From assembly GCA_022925895.1 (NCBI GenBank), contig JAKSYS010000397.1, forward strand, positions 1 through 56,885: DNA of 56,885 nucleotides, in the 5' to 3' direction. The notes beneath the pieces were generated by a model. That model did no database searches. It had not been told where the DNA came from and saw only the letters and a list, made by a program, of their open reading frames with translations. The first letter of the stretch is position 1. Each line of letters opens with the position of its first letter. The translations under genes were made by a program, and so were the position numbers. The stretch is from Fragilaria crotonensis (lineage: Eukaryota; Bacillariophyta; Fragilariophyceae; Fragilariales; Fragilariaceae). Shown piece after piece: positions 19,528 to 31,000 of this stretch.

Positions 19528-20269
19528 GGTGACTTTTCAAAAGCTGGCTAGTAGAAAGTGGGACAGTGACAAATCTCTGGACGCCCGTTGACTGGATGTT
19601 GAACAAAAGAAAGACAAGCCCATCTGCTCACAGACAGACGAGCAGGTAGATACAGACAAGATGACACACGTACCACCGACGCAAAATGACGAATGACCCG
19701 AATTTCATGAGGTCGTTTCATAATTAGACTAGTAAATCACGTTGAACTGCAGAACTGGTAAATGGGTGACGTCTGCGATGTGAGCGTTGAAGTATGCCAA
19801 TTAAACATTGAGAACACTCCGAACTGTTGGTAGACCTTCGGTATACTAATAATCATCAAGAACCACTGATTCTACGTGTATCATACTTGAAAAAATTATT
19901 ACAGCAGTCCAACTTATCTTTTATAGTACTACTCGCTCTACCTCTGCCTACGTGATACTGGGAGTATCGTAGCTTGTGCGTATAAAAGTACCTGGTAATC
20001 TGGCCTCTGGTACACGTTTGCGTTGGTGCACACGTTTGAGAGATTTCTCGGTTTTTTCTCGTTGTTGCTCGCGTGGTTGATGTGCTCTATGGCTCAATCC
20101 CACTTAAGTGCTCTTCCACGTTCACTCTTCTGCTCCCTCATTCTTGTGCAACGAGACTGATCATCGCGGGCTCCCACTCACAATTCCAAGACACCAGGCA
20201 TTACTTAAGTAATCGTATCAGAATCCATTGATATCCCAAGGACAACACTCTTTCGACCAAATACAAACC
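19528..20269. other. Intergenic between divergent genes; possible promoters
   Basis: The stretch separates the minus-strand UPF3-like gene from the plus-strand amidotransferase. A TATAAAAG box stands at 19981-19988, 282 bp before the amidotransferase ATG, followed by the AGTACCTGG word. No ORF of note. Confidence 0.4.
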
Positions 20270-21320
20270 ATGTGTCAATTACTGGGGATGAACTGCGCAA
20301 CTCCTACCGACTTCTCCTTCTCGTTCCGAGGTTTCTGTCAACGTGGAGGGACCACAGACATTCATTCACATGGATGGGGCTTGGCGATTTACGAGGGGCG
20401 AGGGTTAAGAACATTTCTTGACACGGAGCCAGCATCGACGTCCCCAGTCGCTGAGTTGGTGTCAGTGTACCCGATCAAGACCTACAACATGATGGCCCAT
20501 GTCCGATACGCGACGCAAGGCGAAGTGTCGTTAGAGAATGTGCATCCATTTTCGAGAGAATTGGTACGTTCCTAAATTCACTATAGCCCTGGGCTGATGC
20601 GCTACCTAAAGTTGACATGTGTTCTCATCCATCTTATTTTCCAGTGTCTCTGTAGTGGGGCATTCATTGGACCTTCTGTCACAATGGCGAAGTTCCTAAA
20701 TTCTCCAGTGATATGAACCAGCACCCTCTGCTCGGAAATACTCAACCATCGGATGTATCTTACAATCCTGTCGGCGACACTGATTCTGAAGCCGTTTCTG
20801 TGCTATTCTCAACAGTTTAAAAGCTGAGTTTAAGGACCTGCCTACTCTTCCCGTCTTGCACAAATTCATCAAGAAAGTGTGCGACGAAATTGTCGCAGGG
20901 CATGACAGCGACACAATTTTCAACTTTCTGCTGGGATGCGGTCAATATACGTTGTTTGCCTACAGCTGGCCTGGACGACGTCCAGGCTCAAAAGTCTGGA
21001 ATGGACTGTGGTATATTATTCGCGAGCCGCCATTCTCTACTGCACAATTGGTTGATTGCGACTACAGTATTGATTTTGCACAAGTCACAAACCCAGGAGA
21101 TCGAGTGGCTGTCATTGCTACAAAACCATTAACGAGCGAAGAAGGCTGGAGGGAATTCCAACGCGGCGAACTTCTCATGTTTGATCACGGCTTGCCTTAC
21201 TCAGATCCTGAAATGTGTGCTAATGTCGAACGACAAGGGCGTGGGTTGCAGAGCAAGACCTTTCGTAAAATGGGGCTGCTGGCCAGTTGCAATATATCGG
21301 CACCTACATTTGCTACCTAA
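20270..21320 (+). CDS. Class II glutamine amidotransferase (YafJ/DUG3-like), two exons, one frameshift
   Basis: Exon 1 is 20270-20563, starting M-C-Q-L-L-G-M-N, so Cys2 becomes the N-terminal nucleophile after Met removal. A 92-bp intron (20564 GT to 20655 AG) follows. Exon 2 opens W-G-I-H-W-T-F-C-H-N-G, the conserved H-N-G loop. A missing T in the run at 20795-20797 breaks the frame; after it the sequence continues as L-N-S-L-K-A-E-F-K-D-L-P to the stop at 21320. Other family features are H-G-W-G-L-A, H-V-R-Y-A-T-Q-G and W-Y-I-I-R-E-P-P. The family hydrolyses glutamine-like gamma-glutamyl amides; DUG3 relatives degrade glutathione, so a gamma-glutamyl substrate is a reasonable guess. Confidence 0.85.
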
Positions 21321-21965
21321 CGACGCTGGGGTCTGTGACTTGCAGGATGAATCATTCTCAGTTGTTTTGCGGTTGTTATTGTAATTGCGCGGTAGAAAAA
21401 CACTAGATCTGTTTAATTTATAGCGGAACCATTGTTAACGATGCTTACAGCTATTAGGCGAGGCCTCTTTTAACCTGGTTGAGCTCGCGCCATTGGCAAT
21501 GGCTTCAACCAAACCAAGTATCAAATTCCTACTGCTGTTGTAAAAACCGATTCACAGACCAGGGTGGAACGTGTACGCGTCCCGGCTTATAATTGAAATC
21601 GTGTTTTGGCTACCATGTCATTCTCGGGCTGGAATAGTTCATTTCCACGGTATACTTCGCCGAGTCACGCTGAATCCCTCCACGAGGGAAAGATTCAATG
21701 CGGACGAGCTCCTCGGCAAAGCCGCGCTTTCAGCGGTTGAGATGGTACGCATGTTACGCGAGTCAATCTAGGGAAATTGAAATGCTAGCTATTGTGACAA
21801 ACTAGGCCAAAGTCTCAGGTATAAAGGCATTTGCGCCAAAGTCTAGAATATTGAGCTGTTAGTCTTGGTTACGTGCATTATATCAGTGGCGGGATTATGC
21901 TTCCCGTCGCGTAGTGTGGCGTCCTTTCTAAGACATGATTCCTTCCGATGGCACAAGAGGAACTT
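21321..21965. other. Intergenic, no gene assigned
   Basis: A 66-residue frame at 21571-21771 ends N-A-D-E-L-L-G-K-A-A-L-S-A-V-E and could be a coding remnant, but no start context or family was found. The rest is unassigned. Confidence 0.3.
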
Positions 21966-23444
21966 TCATTTTGTAAACCGAGATGCCTTTCTCTTGTTCA
22001 TCCGATACAGAGCCACACTCAGTAAGAAAAATATCACCGAGGCAATGAGTAAACCGCGTGAAGCGGTGCTGGTGGTAGGTTGGCTCGCCATTGAAAACAC
22101 CGTGGTCAAGCCAGCACTGGATCCCCGATAGCCTCCGTAGCCGTAGGTCACCCCCAGTACTTCCACTTGAACGATAGTGCCTTGTTGATGAGCAATCGTA
22201 ATGTCGCGAAAGTCAGCAGGGATCATCTCTGTCTTGGTTCTGAATTTCATACACTGGTTCACGTCCGTGTATCCAGCGTCATCGACACAATCAAAGGATT
22301 GGCCGTCCTCGTCTTCGCCTCCACCTTCTCGACCTTCCTTGAGATCAGAATTGAATCCAAGGTCATATGCCTTGCAAGGTTGGCAAACCTTGAACGCGTC
22401 AAAGGCATTGTTCCACTTAGTAAGATCCTCTTCCAAACTGTATACGGTACCCCACTCACTGTCGCTTTCCGAGCTCGACACGTACTTTCCTAAAACGTCT
22501 TCAACAGACATGTTGCCGGTGTAATCCAAGGAGCAACGACTATCTGTGTAGAGCCCAAGCCCTATGCGTCCTTCCACCATTGGTTTTGTTTCATAGTACA
22601 GGGTATTACCCCTTTCATCCAGCTGGCCGGTGCTGGTACAATCACATGGCCAGAGATGTCGATCGGTTTGCATGTAGCTGTATTCCTCATCTGACCATAT
22701 GCAGACACCAGCATGCTTAAAAAGCTGTTCCATCCACTCGTGATAATTGGGTTCTTTGAAGAACCCCAACAAAGTAAATGACGTGCTCTTCAAGTGACAA
22801 TCCATTTTCGCGCATCGGCCGTCTTTCGCCTTGCACGAACTGGAATCCCACTTGTTGTTAATGCGATCATAGAACTGGTATTCTCCGATGCCGCCGCCAG
22901 AATAGTTCAAATCAATGTAGGCTGCCCACATGAGGTACCTTTGGCATGCTGGTTCATCTTCACTGTCCTGTTCTTGGTCATTCTCTTGATCATCGCCTCC
23001 CTTGTGATTGTTACGAGGCGCATTACAATCGATGAAGAAACCCAAGAGTCGCCATGCTTGAGAATAGTCATCATAGTAAGTTTCAGTGCCATCGATGAAT
23101 TGCTTCTCATATTCACTGGCACTGCCCTTCAAAAGTCTGTCCAGGGCAATTTTAACTGCAGGGTTCGTATCCACTTCAGCCGATGCCTGAAACTCCATTC
23201 CAGGGTAGAGCGACATCCATTCCTTGCCTGTGTCTGGTACGTCTCCTCTCATCATGTAGCCAGGCACAGCCAAGCTCTTGTCGCTAACTCCATCGACGAT
23301 GCGGAAAATAAAATTAATAGATTCGTTGTAATCATGCAGGAAGCCACCATGTTTAGAGGCATGCACCTTGACCCAGAAATGTGAAAGTGGTTGCTTGCGC
23401 AGATGGCAAATAATCTCACTGAGGAATTTGATCATCGTTAACAC
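21966..23444 (-). CDS. Diatom-type Cys-rich single-pass membrane protein
   Basis: 492-residue frame. The ectodomain holds an acidic insert and more than 20 Cys, with notable runs A-W-R-L-L-G-F-F-I-D-C, L-M-W-A-A-Y-I-D-L-N-Y, D-C-H-L-K-S-T-S-F-T-L-L-G and F-K-H-A-G-V-C-I-W-S-D-E-E-Y. One membrane helix lies near residues 465-485 (G-L-L-I-A-S-V-I-F-F-L-L-S) followed by a short basic tail. No clear signal peptide opens the frame, so a first exon is probably missing upstream. Function unknown; I judge it a type I surface protein. It is divergent from the next gene, which has the same topology. Confidence 0.6.
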   Translation of the reverse strand: MLTMIKFLSEIICHLRKQPLSHFWVKVHASKHGGFLHDYNESINFIFRIVDGVSDKSLAVPGYMMRGDVPDTGKEWMSLYPGMEFQASAEVDTNPAVKIALDRLLKGSASEYEKQFIDGTETYYDDYSQAWRLLGFFIDCNAPRNNHKGGDDQENDQEQDSEDEPACQRYLMWAAYIDLNYSGGGIGEYQFYDRINNKWDSSSCKAKDGRCAKMDCHLKSTSFTLLGFFKEPNYHEWMEQLFKHAGVCIWSDEEYSYMQTDRHLWPCDCTSTGQLDERGNTLYYETKPMVEGRIGLGLYTDSRCSLDYTGNMSVEDVLGKYVSSSESDSEWGTVYSLEEDLTKWNNAFDAFKVCQPCKAYDLGFNSDLKEGREGGGEDEDGQSFDCVDDAGYTDVNQCMKFRTKTEMIPADFRDITIAHQQGTIVQVEVLGVTYGYGGYRGSSAGLTTVFSMASQPTTSTASRGLLIASVIFFLLSVALYRMNKRKASRFTK

Positions 23445-23954
23445 GTTTTGTACCTACAAAACATTCTGCATTTCTCAGAAACAGAAGCTGACCAGCTTGC
23501 CACATGAATTCAAAGGTTGTATAAGTGTAAATAAAATATATGAAAGTTGAGTTATTGCTTGTATACATTGATGGATGCCCATTGGAATGTACCTGGGTCG
23601 ACTGTGATGGTGCACGTGTACTACTACTTGTACCTCGATTCCCGATTAGTATTCGATTTGACGGGAATGATCTTATAAGTCAAACTTATACTATGAACTA
23701 TGGGTCAAACTTATACTGATATGTGTACTCTAGTACTCGACAATAATTCAGCGTCCTTTTTCGATTGCGGGTAAACACAACTGTAATTAAGATAAGCCAT
23801 AATCGAAATTACTATCCCAAAATCACAGACATTTTCCCATAAGTAAAATCACGTCAAATTTTTTGCTCACCAAAAATCGGTTTCTCCAAGGAGTTTGCGT
23901 ATTCAGTACAACGATAGTCGTTTTGTGATACCTCTAGAGAGCTACTCGACGACG
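23445..23954. other. Divergent promoter region between two membrane-protein genes
   Basis: AT-rich, 510 bp. A direct repeat of GTCAAACTTATACT occurs at about 23679-23692 and 23704-23717. The missing first exon of the left gene may lie here. Confidence 0.35.
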
Positions 23955-25121
23955 ATGCTTTCGATTAAGACTCTGCCGGTCGTTGCCACGATCCTTTGGT
24001 TGTCTGTGGCAGTCAAGGACAGTGACTACTACCCCCCTGGTGTTTCCAACCCGAATGTGAACCAGAAAATGTACTGGAAAGATGCTGTAAATGTTCTCCA
24101 AGACCTCGACCAATTCGAGAGTTTACACATCTTGTTTCACGGCTGTGTGTACGTGTCGTTCTTTTGTTCAACAGTCCCTTTCCTTGGAATCATTGTTTCT
24201 CACATTCTTTCTCAACATAACGTTTGGTGATGTGACAGATGGTCCAAATACGGTGGTCGTTACGGCAACAATCAAGATGACAACGGAGACCAAAACATAG
24301 ATGTCAACAACGGATGTGGTGGTGACGGAGGAGAGTATTTTTGGTACTTGGGACAAACTCAATGCTTTCGCGCCAATGTAGCATATTCGTTGTACGGCGT
24401 TCTCAAGGGGGCATCACATTCAGGAAATTTTTGTCAGAAGAGCACATACATCAATTCATTCTTTACCACCTACGGCATTGAGAGCTTTGGTGGACCCCTG
24501 GGTCTCGACATCGACACGGCCAACTCATATTGCACCACCCAGGAGCCTGAGAATGGGCAAAACGAGTATTATGTCGACGAAATTGACGATGACTATCTTA
24601 GCAGTAACGCGGAATTCATCAACTACCAAGCGTACACATCATTCGGAACGGGGTGTTCCGCCGGCAAATTTGTCACCGACAAATACTCTGGTGCCTTCTG
24701 CCGTGGTGATTTGTACATTGAGACTCTTGACACGCTGGATTCGTTTAACTCGGCGATTGAGTCCCTCGGATGCACTCAAATATATTCAAGGTCAAACAGC
24801 GGTGGCAGAGAATTAGAAGATAACGACTACGATTTTGCAGACCAAGCGGCCGTCAGCGTTCTGTCCTTTTCAACTGCATGTGATATTCGTCAATATCCGC
24901 AAGAATGTCCAGATCCGTACGGGAAAAAAGTCGAGTATGCTTCGAATATGGAACGCTCGCTCTCTGGCATTGCCATGACTTCACGAAGTCCCATGCACAC
25001 AGTGACGAATTTCTGTGCCTTCCTCTTTGTCATGTTTGGGTTGCTATTCGTTGCTATGGCGTACAATGTTCACAGCAAGGCTGCTCGCAAGTCAAAGACG
25101 CGAGGATCAAACGCAATTTAA
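23955..25121 (+). CDS. Cys-rich single-pass membrane protein with signal peptide, two exons
   Basis: Exon 1 is 23955-24148, a 90-bp intron runs 24149-24238 (GTACGT..CAG), and exon 2 is 24239-25121; joined length 1077 nt, 358 aa. The start M-L-S-I-K-T-L-P-V-V-A-T-I-L-W-L is a signal peptide. The ectodomain begins with Y-W-K-D-A-V-N-V-L-Q-D-L-D-Q-F and holds paired Cys. A C-terminal membrane helix (A-F-L-F-V-M-F-G-L-L-F-V-A-M) precedes a basic tail ending R-G-S-N-A-I. Function unknown. Its partner on the other strand has similar topology, so they may be co-regulated cell-surface proteins. The stop at 25119 may be premature (see next entry). Confidence 0.65.
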
Positions 25122-25445
25122 GAAGAATCAAGAAGCACGGGGTGGCAACCCACAAGAGGCTGTTCCTCCTCCTTCGCCTCCTCGGGAAGTGGCGCATCTA
25201 TCGAATCGTCGGAGGCCAACGATTCTTGGAACGTGTCAGCGACTATTTCACAAACCGCGGCGATGCTAAGGGAGAAGATACGGTTCTTCACCGAGGGCGA
25301 AACCGCGAACCCTGTGACACCGAACGATGACGGTTCAGCCCCTTCTGGCGGTCAAGTAGAGGTGCCACCGCCACCGCAGAAACTGGAGGCAAAGAGAAGC
25401 CGATTGCATTCCTTTTCTCGCAGATTGTTTGGCAGGAAACAATAG
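25122..25445 (+). CDS. Open frame continuing after the stop of the preceding membrane protein
   Basis: The same reading frame stays open for about 107 codons after the TAA at 25119-25121 and ends in S-R-R-L-F-G-R-K-Q at 25445. Its second half (M-L-R-E-K-I-R-F-F-T-E-G and P-P-P-P-Q-K-L-E-A-K-R) looks coding. Between 25122 and about 25200 a second frame looks better (K-K-N-Q-E-A-R-G-G-N-P-Q-E-A-V-P-P-P). An extra T before 25121 and a later compensating base would fuse this into a long cytosolic tail. It could also be chance. Confidence 0.3.
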   Translation, partial: EESRSTGWQPTRGCSSSFASSGSGASIESSEANDSWNVSATISQTAAMLREKIRFFTEGETANPVTPNDDGSAPSGGQVEVPPPPQKLEAKRSRLHSFSRRLFGRKQ

Positions 25446-25804
25446 TAGTCTAGATGACACGCAGTGAAGCAGTACTTGGTTTAAAAGAGTTGTTTAAGGT
25501 GTCGTAGCATGTTAAACGCAGCTGTTCAGCTTTATTCGGAGCTAACTCCATTCGATGGCCGACCCTTTCTTAATGTGAGTATTCAAGAGTACAAGTACTC
25601 CGGTTAGAAGAGAGTCAATCGGTAGTAGTTTATGGTGTACGTAGTATGAACAAAGATTTTTAGTACTATCTATCATAGAGTATGATACACCTATAAGCTA
25701 CACCTGTAGTATCGTTACTCGATCAATTCCCTTACTGCAGGAGCTATGCGTGTATTGTAGTTTCAGGCTGTGTTTTTTTTGTCATCATTCAACCATTATC
25801 AACC
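25446..25804. other. Intergenic, upstream of PPIL2
   Basis: 359 bp with dispersed AGTACT words and no ORF. Promoter of the PPIL2 gene, but no clear TATA box was seen. Confidence 0.4.
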
Positions 25805-27424
25805 ATGGTGAAACGCCAAAAGGAAAAACAGTATCAGTCAGCCACTGAACACAAAGCGAACTCTCATTTGAGGGCAGGTGGCAAGAGTGGCGCTGGGAAT
25901 GGCCCAGAACGACGATTACCCTTTCACTGCTGTGCCTTGACGTTGACCCCTTACCAGCACCCTGTTTGCACCTCGAACGGAATCGTCTTTGAGAACACAG
26001 CTCTTCTTCCTTTCTTGTTGACCCATAAGAAAGATCCAGTCACTGGTGAGCCGCGAACAACGAGAGATGTTATCACACTTAACATGGACAAGGACGAGGA
26101 AGGACAGTGGCAGTGCCCTATCCTAACCAAACCCTTTATTGATCACACCAAGATAGTCGCCATTCGGCATGGGAATGAGGCCAATGTGTATTCATGGCAA
26201 GCTTATCATGAACTGAATCTTAAAACGAAGAATATGGAGGATTTGATTTCTGGCGAGAAATTCACGAAAGCGGATGTCATGATCCTCAATGATCCCGATG
26301 ATCTTGAGTTAAACAAAGCGAGAGATATCAATAACTTTCACCACGTATTACATGCTCGGTCGCTAGAGGATTCGAGACCGGGCACGAACGTGCAGCGATC
26401 TGTAACGGCAACACGTGTTATGGAGAAACTTGCGGCCTACAAGCGGAGTGTCGCTCTGGCAAGTAATGGTGGTGGAGACTCCAAGAAACCGAGGATAACA
26501 AGTGAAATGGTGACCGGAGCAAAGATGACCTCGGGTATGACTTCCGGATCGTTGACAAGCTCTTCGATGAATATCTCCAGCACGAGCGAGTCTCGTGAAG
26601 CCACCCAGGAAGAGATTCTGCAGGCTCAGTTCGCGGTTATGAAGAAACGGAAGCGGAAGGGCTACGCGACACTGCACACCAACATGGGTGACATTGGCTT
26701 GGAGCTACACTGTGACATTGCTCCAAGAACATGCACCAACTTCTTGGGGCTTGCCGAATCGGGAATATACAATGGATCTAACTTTCATAGACTTATTCCT
26801 AGTTTCATGATTCAAGGCGGTAAAGGTGATCCAGACGATTCCTTATGGGGTGGTCCATTCAATGACGAATTTGATGATCGTCTCAAACACGACGACGAAG
26901 GGATCATGTCCATGGCTAATTCAGGTCCCAGAACAAATAAGCGGCAATTTTTTCTTACGTTCGCACCAGCGCCGCACCTGGACCGCAAGCATAGCATATT
27001 TGGGCGAGTAATACAAGGGAAAAATGTGTTGAGGGAAATGAAGAAAGTACCGACCGCCAAGAAAGATCGTCCAGTTCATGATATCACGATTACTGGGATC
27101 ACTGTGCTTGTGAACCCAGCAAAAGAAGCAGAAGAGTTGGAGCGCGAGAGAATAGAAAAGTTGATCAGCCAGCAAGCCAGCCATGTACAGTCGCGGGATG
27201 CGTCGGCATTGGGGAAAAACGCTAGCCAAGCCAAGCCAGAAACGTTGCCCATTGCCAGCTCATTGCGTGAAAGTGGTGCCCCAGCCATTGGCAAGTATCT
27301 GTCACAACGACTCACACCGTCTGCTGCAACTGCTAGTACCGAAGTCGAAGGTCTTGTGGAAAAGGCCAGCCGGTTGCCACCGCCGCCCAAGAAGAGTACT
27401 TTCGGTGACTTCAGCGGTTGGTGA
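25805..27424 (+). CDS. PPIL2: U-box cyclophilin, PPIL2/CYC-60 type (spliceosome-associated)
   Basis: Intact 539-residue frame, close to the usual family length of about 520-600. Residues ~35-110 form a first U-box-like fold (P-F-H-C-C-A-L-T-L-T-P-Y, V-C-T-S-N-G-I-V-F) and ~100-150 a second (W-Q-C-P-I-L-T-K-P-F). Residues ~290-440 are the cyclophilin domain: L-H-C-D-I-A-P-R-T-C-T-N-F, F-H-R-L-I-P-S-F-M-I-Q-G-G, R-Q-F-F-L-T-F and L-D-R-K-H-S-I-F-G. The cyclosporin-contacting Trp is His, as in PPIL2 relatives. Known relatives act in the nucleus as E3 ligase and prolyl isomerase within the spliceosome. The C-terminal tail ends G-D-F-S-G-W. Start chosen by the in-context ATG (aaccATGG). Confidence 0.95.
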   Translation: MVKRQKEKQYQSATEHKANSHLRAGGKSGAGNGPERRLPFHCCALTLTPYQHPVCTSNGIVFENTALLPFLLTHKKDPVTGEPRTTRDVITLNMDKDEEGQWQCPILTKPFIDHTKIVAIRHGNEANVYSWQAYHELNLKTKNMEDLISGEKFTKADVMILNDPDDLELNKARDINNFHHVLHARSLEDSRPGTNVQRSVTATRVMEKLAAYKRSVALASNGGGDSKKPRITSEMVTGAKMTSGMTSGSLTSSSMNISSTSESREATQEEILQAQFAVMKKRKRKGYATLHTNMGDIGLELHCDIAPRTCTNFLGLAESGIYNGSNFHRLIPSFMIQGGKGDPDDSLWGGPFNDEFDDRLKHDDEGIMSMANSGPRTNKRQFFLTFAPAPHLDRKHSIFGRVIQGKNVLREMKKVPTAKKDRPVHDITITGITVLVNPAKEAEELERERIEKLISQQASHVQSRDASALGKNASQAKPETLPIASSLRESGAPAIGKYLSQRLTPSAATASTEVEGLVEKASRLPPPPKKSTFGDFSGW

Positions 27425-27624
27425 TACCCATGTCCCTTCTAATCCCAGTACTTGTATCTTGTTTAAGACGTGACGCCTTTCTCCAGGCAACCCAAGGGGA
27501 GGGGCGCTAGAACTTCGGTTGTTTCCTAAAGATAGCGACAGTCCCCATTCGACGTCGGAACTTTTACAATGATCGGAGCCGTGACCTAATCCTAGCAAAA
27601 AAAAATGAGAACACAAATTGATAG

Positions 27625-27925
27625 GCATGTTAAAGCCTGCTGAGTTGGAATAGGGTCAAGCACGACGAAGAAAGGAAGAGTTAATCTGAACTCCAGTAAC
27701 TCAGAGGTATGAGAAGCGTACGGAGTGAACGAGCGCATGACACACTGGCCGTGACTTACAAGTAGCAACTAACAAATGACAATACCAACTGACAGATATG
27801 CTCAAACCTGCGAGTCGGAATATGGTCGAACGAGGAAGGAAGGTTTAACGTGTAACTCAGAGGTCAGAGCAGCTTACAGAGTAAAGGAGAGGTAAGGGAT
27901 AACACACTTGCCATGCGCGTCTGGT
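27625..27925. repeat. Diverged direct duplication, two copies of about 125 bp
   Basis: Copy 1 spans about 27625-27755 and copy 2 about 27798-27920. Both contain CCTG.GAGT.GGAATA.GGTC, a GA-rich block, AACTCAGAGGT and ACACACT.GCC, in the same order. No coding sequence was seen. The copies sit between the 3' ends of the convergent PPIL2 and ABC1K genes. Confidence 0.5.
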
Positions 27926-28014
27926 TAGTACCAATATCCACTTGAATGAGTTACTACCTTAAAGTGGAAGACTGTAACAGCAAAATAGTCGGAGTTTTGC
28001 ACATAAATTCATGA

Positions 28015-31000
28015 TTAAAGGTCGAAATGCTTCATAATGACACGACTGATTCTCGTTGTAACTTCCGCCCCGCCGTCCGCCTTGTTGGTCATGAAACCTA
28101 TCGAAAGGCCGCTGTCTGGGTGATGCAATCCAATCGAACCGCCGACACCAGCATGGCCAAACCCATGGTTACTCTTGTCGAAACTTACAAGTTGGTAGCC
28201 TAAACCAAGCGACACCCGGCGTTCCTCATCATCGGTGGCCATAACAGTGGCTCCCTGCAGCGCGCCGACAATCGTTTCAGTCGCGACCGGTGTGGAAACC
28301 ATCTCGATGGTGGCATTGTCCAGAACTTTGCCGCTTCGTCCGAGGTCATGATAGAAGTGGGCCAATCCCATAGCCGAAAATCGCCCACCAGCCGAAGGAA
28401 CATTGGCCTCTTGAGCAATTCCACAGTTCCAAATGCGAGAGTCCAGTAAAAACTCTTTGCCTCGAAATGCTTTCAAGACATCGCTGTTGACTGCTTGGGG
28501 AGTATCTTCTCCCATGGCTTGCGATTCGCGTTGTTGTTGAATCATGCGACTTGCTCGAATGTCGGCTGTCACAACTTGTGACATAGCGAGACCGCCGCTA
28601 CCACCGCAAGGACGAAAACCCAGACTAAGCGTCTCTTGTGATAATTTGGGTTCAAGAATCTTGGAGTAGACTTCTTCAAAGGTCACCACCTTCGCGTGCC
28701 TTTGGTGATAGGCACCACAAAGAGCACCGGCTACCAGCCACCCGAACGACATAAAGTGATACTCGCTGACATCGCCTGGCGCACGAGTTGGCAAAAGAGT
28801 GGCTTCGGGACTTTCCGGGTGGTACTCATACGCCGCAGCACATGTCTCGCAGGACGCCAGTGACTTGATTGTCATAGTATAAGGCATGGAGGTCCATAAT
28901 CCAGCTTGATGCATCAAAATATGACGCAGCGTGATCCTACGCTTCCACTCCCAACGTTGCTGAACCTCAGCTGGAGACAAATCCAGCGCAATCGCGACTT
29001 CGGGAGGAGGTTTCTCTGTGGGGCAAAAATTCGGCCAGACACGTTTGCAAACTGGTTCGTCGTAATCGAGATAACCCTCCTTGACCATCATGTGGGCGAT
29101 CGTTGCGGCAACTGCTTTTGTGCATGAGAACCCCAAAACCAATGAATTATTCTGCATGAGCGAGTGCCTTTTAAGGCCTCCTAATGTTCCAGCCGTGACG
29201 TTGGCAAGGTACTCTCCATTTTTGTCCAAGACACAAACTTGTGCACCATCCACCTTGTTTTCGTCTTGGAGTTCCTTAATGGTGGCCAGAAGCTTATCAT
29301 TAAGTGGCACATCCTTGATTTCAACGCGCACGGGGGGCTTTGAGGGAGATTGGCTGGATCTTGACGCCAAAAGGAGTCCGCGCTCGGCGTACGGCTTCAA
29401 GACGTCGAGATACGCCATCTCCACCGAGAGGCGAGAGCCAAGACCATGAACAAGCTCGTTCACCCGAACAAAGAAAAAGAACTCTCCAGGATATGCCTTC
29501 GAATCCATGGGAATCTTTTCTCCCTTCTTTCTTGCTTGCATTCGTTGTTGGTCTACTTTTATCTTCGCCTTTATGCGCTTACGAGACTTCGCTCCTTGAA
29601 CAACATCTCGCAAGAGGAACCTCATTCCCTCCATATCTTCAGCGACGTTTTCACGCTTCATCTTAAGCCCGACAGAGTCGAAGGCATCCAGAAGCATACC
29701 GAAGTCAAGAGTCGCAGCAGCTAGCGCCATTTGACAAAATGCCAAACGCTTGTCTGCGGGCATTCGCTTCGCCAGACCCCAATCCAGCAGCACCAAGGTG
29801 AAGCCTTCCTTGCTTACACTGGTTCCAGGTCTGAGGAAAACATTCCCTGGATGAGGATCTCCATTGAAAATTTCTGACACATACATCATCTGAGCAAATG
29901 TTTGGGACACAGCATCCATGACGGCATCGCGCGAAATTCCTTCGCGTTCCATCATCTCAAAATCGTCAACACGGCCTCCTTCACAAAATGACATGACTAA
30001 GAAGTTTCGACTGGTCAGATGCATAAATGGACGAGGGATCTCAACTTGAAAAGGTACCGGCTTTGGGATGGCATTCGTGATGTTAGTGTAGACTACATCG
30101 TTTTCCTGAAACATTGTGTCGATCGACTTTTTGGCGTCCAAAAGATTGTGAGCCTCGGAAACAAAGTCAAGTTCGTGCCTTGCCTCTTTCGCCCACTCAT
30201 TCATCAGAATTTCAAAGAATTCATATTCTTTATCCATCCACGCCACGATTCGAGCGATCACTTTTAGAGACCAGAAGTCGTCAGTCATCAGTGTGCTGGC
30301 ACTTGGATGTTGAACTTTTATAACAACCTTTTCCCCGGTCGCCTTTACACGAGCCACGTGCACTTGACCAATAGAAGCTGAAGCAAGAGGGACGGGATTA
30401 ATGTCCGTCAACTGATCAAGAACCTTTCGTGGTAGCTTAAAATCGTTCCAATCCGTCGGAGGCGCTTCATCTTGTAGACGCTTGAGCTCTCGCACATACG
30501 CAACCGGCATGAAATCAGCACGCGAGGATAGGTACTGAGCAGTCTTGGTCCACAGACCCTTCAAACGAAGGATCGAAACGTAAAGAAAACGAGCCGACAC
30601 TTCATAGTTGGCGTCCCAAATCGCATCCTCCGGACAGTCTTCGCCAAAGGCAGGCACATCTGACCGTTCCGGCGTCACGAATGTTTTTTCGCGCCATCGT
30701 GCCAAGCGCGTCCTCGCAATGACAATGAAGGCGATGGTAAAGACCTCAAATCGGCGGTGCGTGATGCCATATGTCATACGGTTGTACAAATAGGGATACG
30801 AGGCAAGGGAAAGTTTCAGGATCCACCATAGAAGTGGATGAAGAACTAGTTGCTGTTCCAACAACGGTGGAAGCATGTCAACCGTATAGATTACAAATCG
30901 TAGATAGAGATAAAGCGAGCAAACGGACATCCCCAAGGCTGTTACTCGCGCTGCGATGTCAAGCTGCTGTACCGATACAAGAATATTTTGAGCTTCCAAT

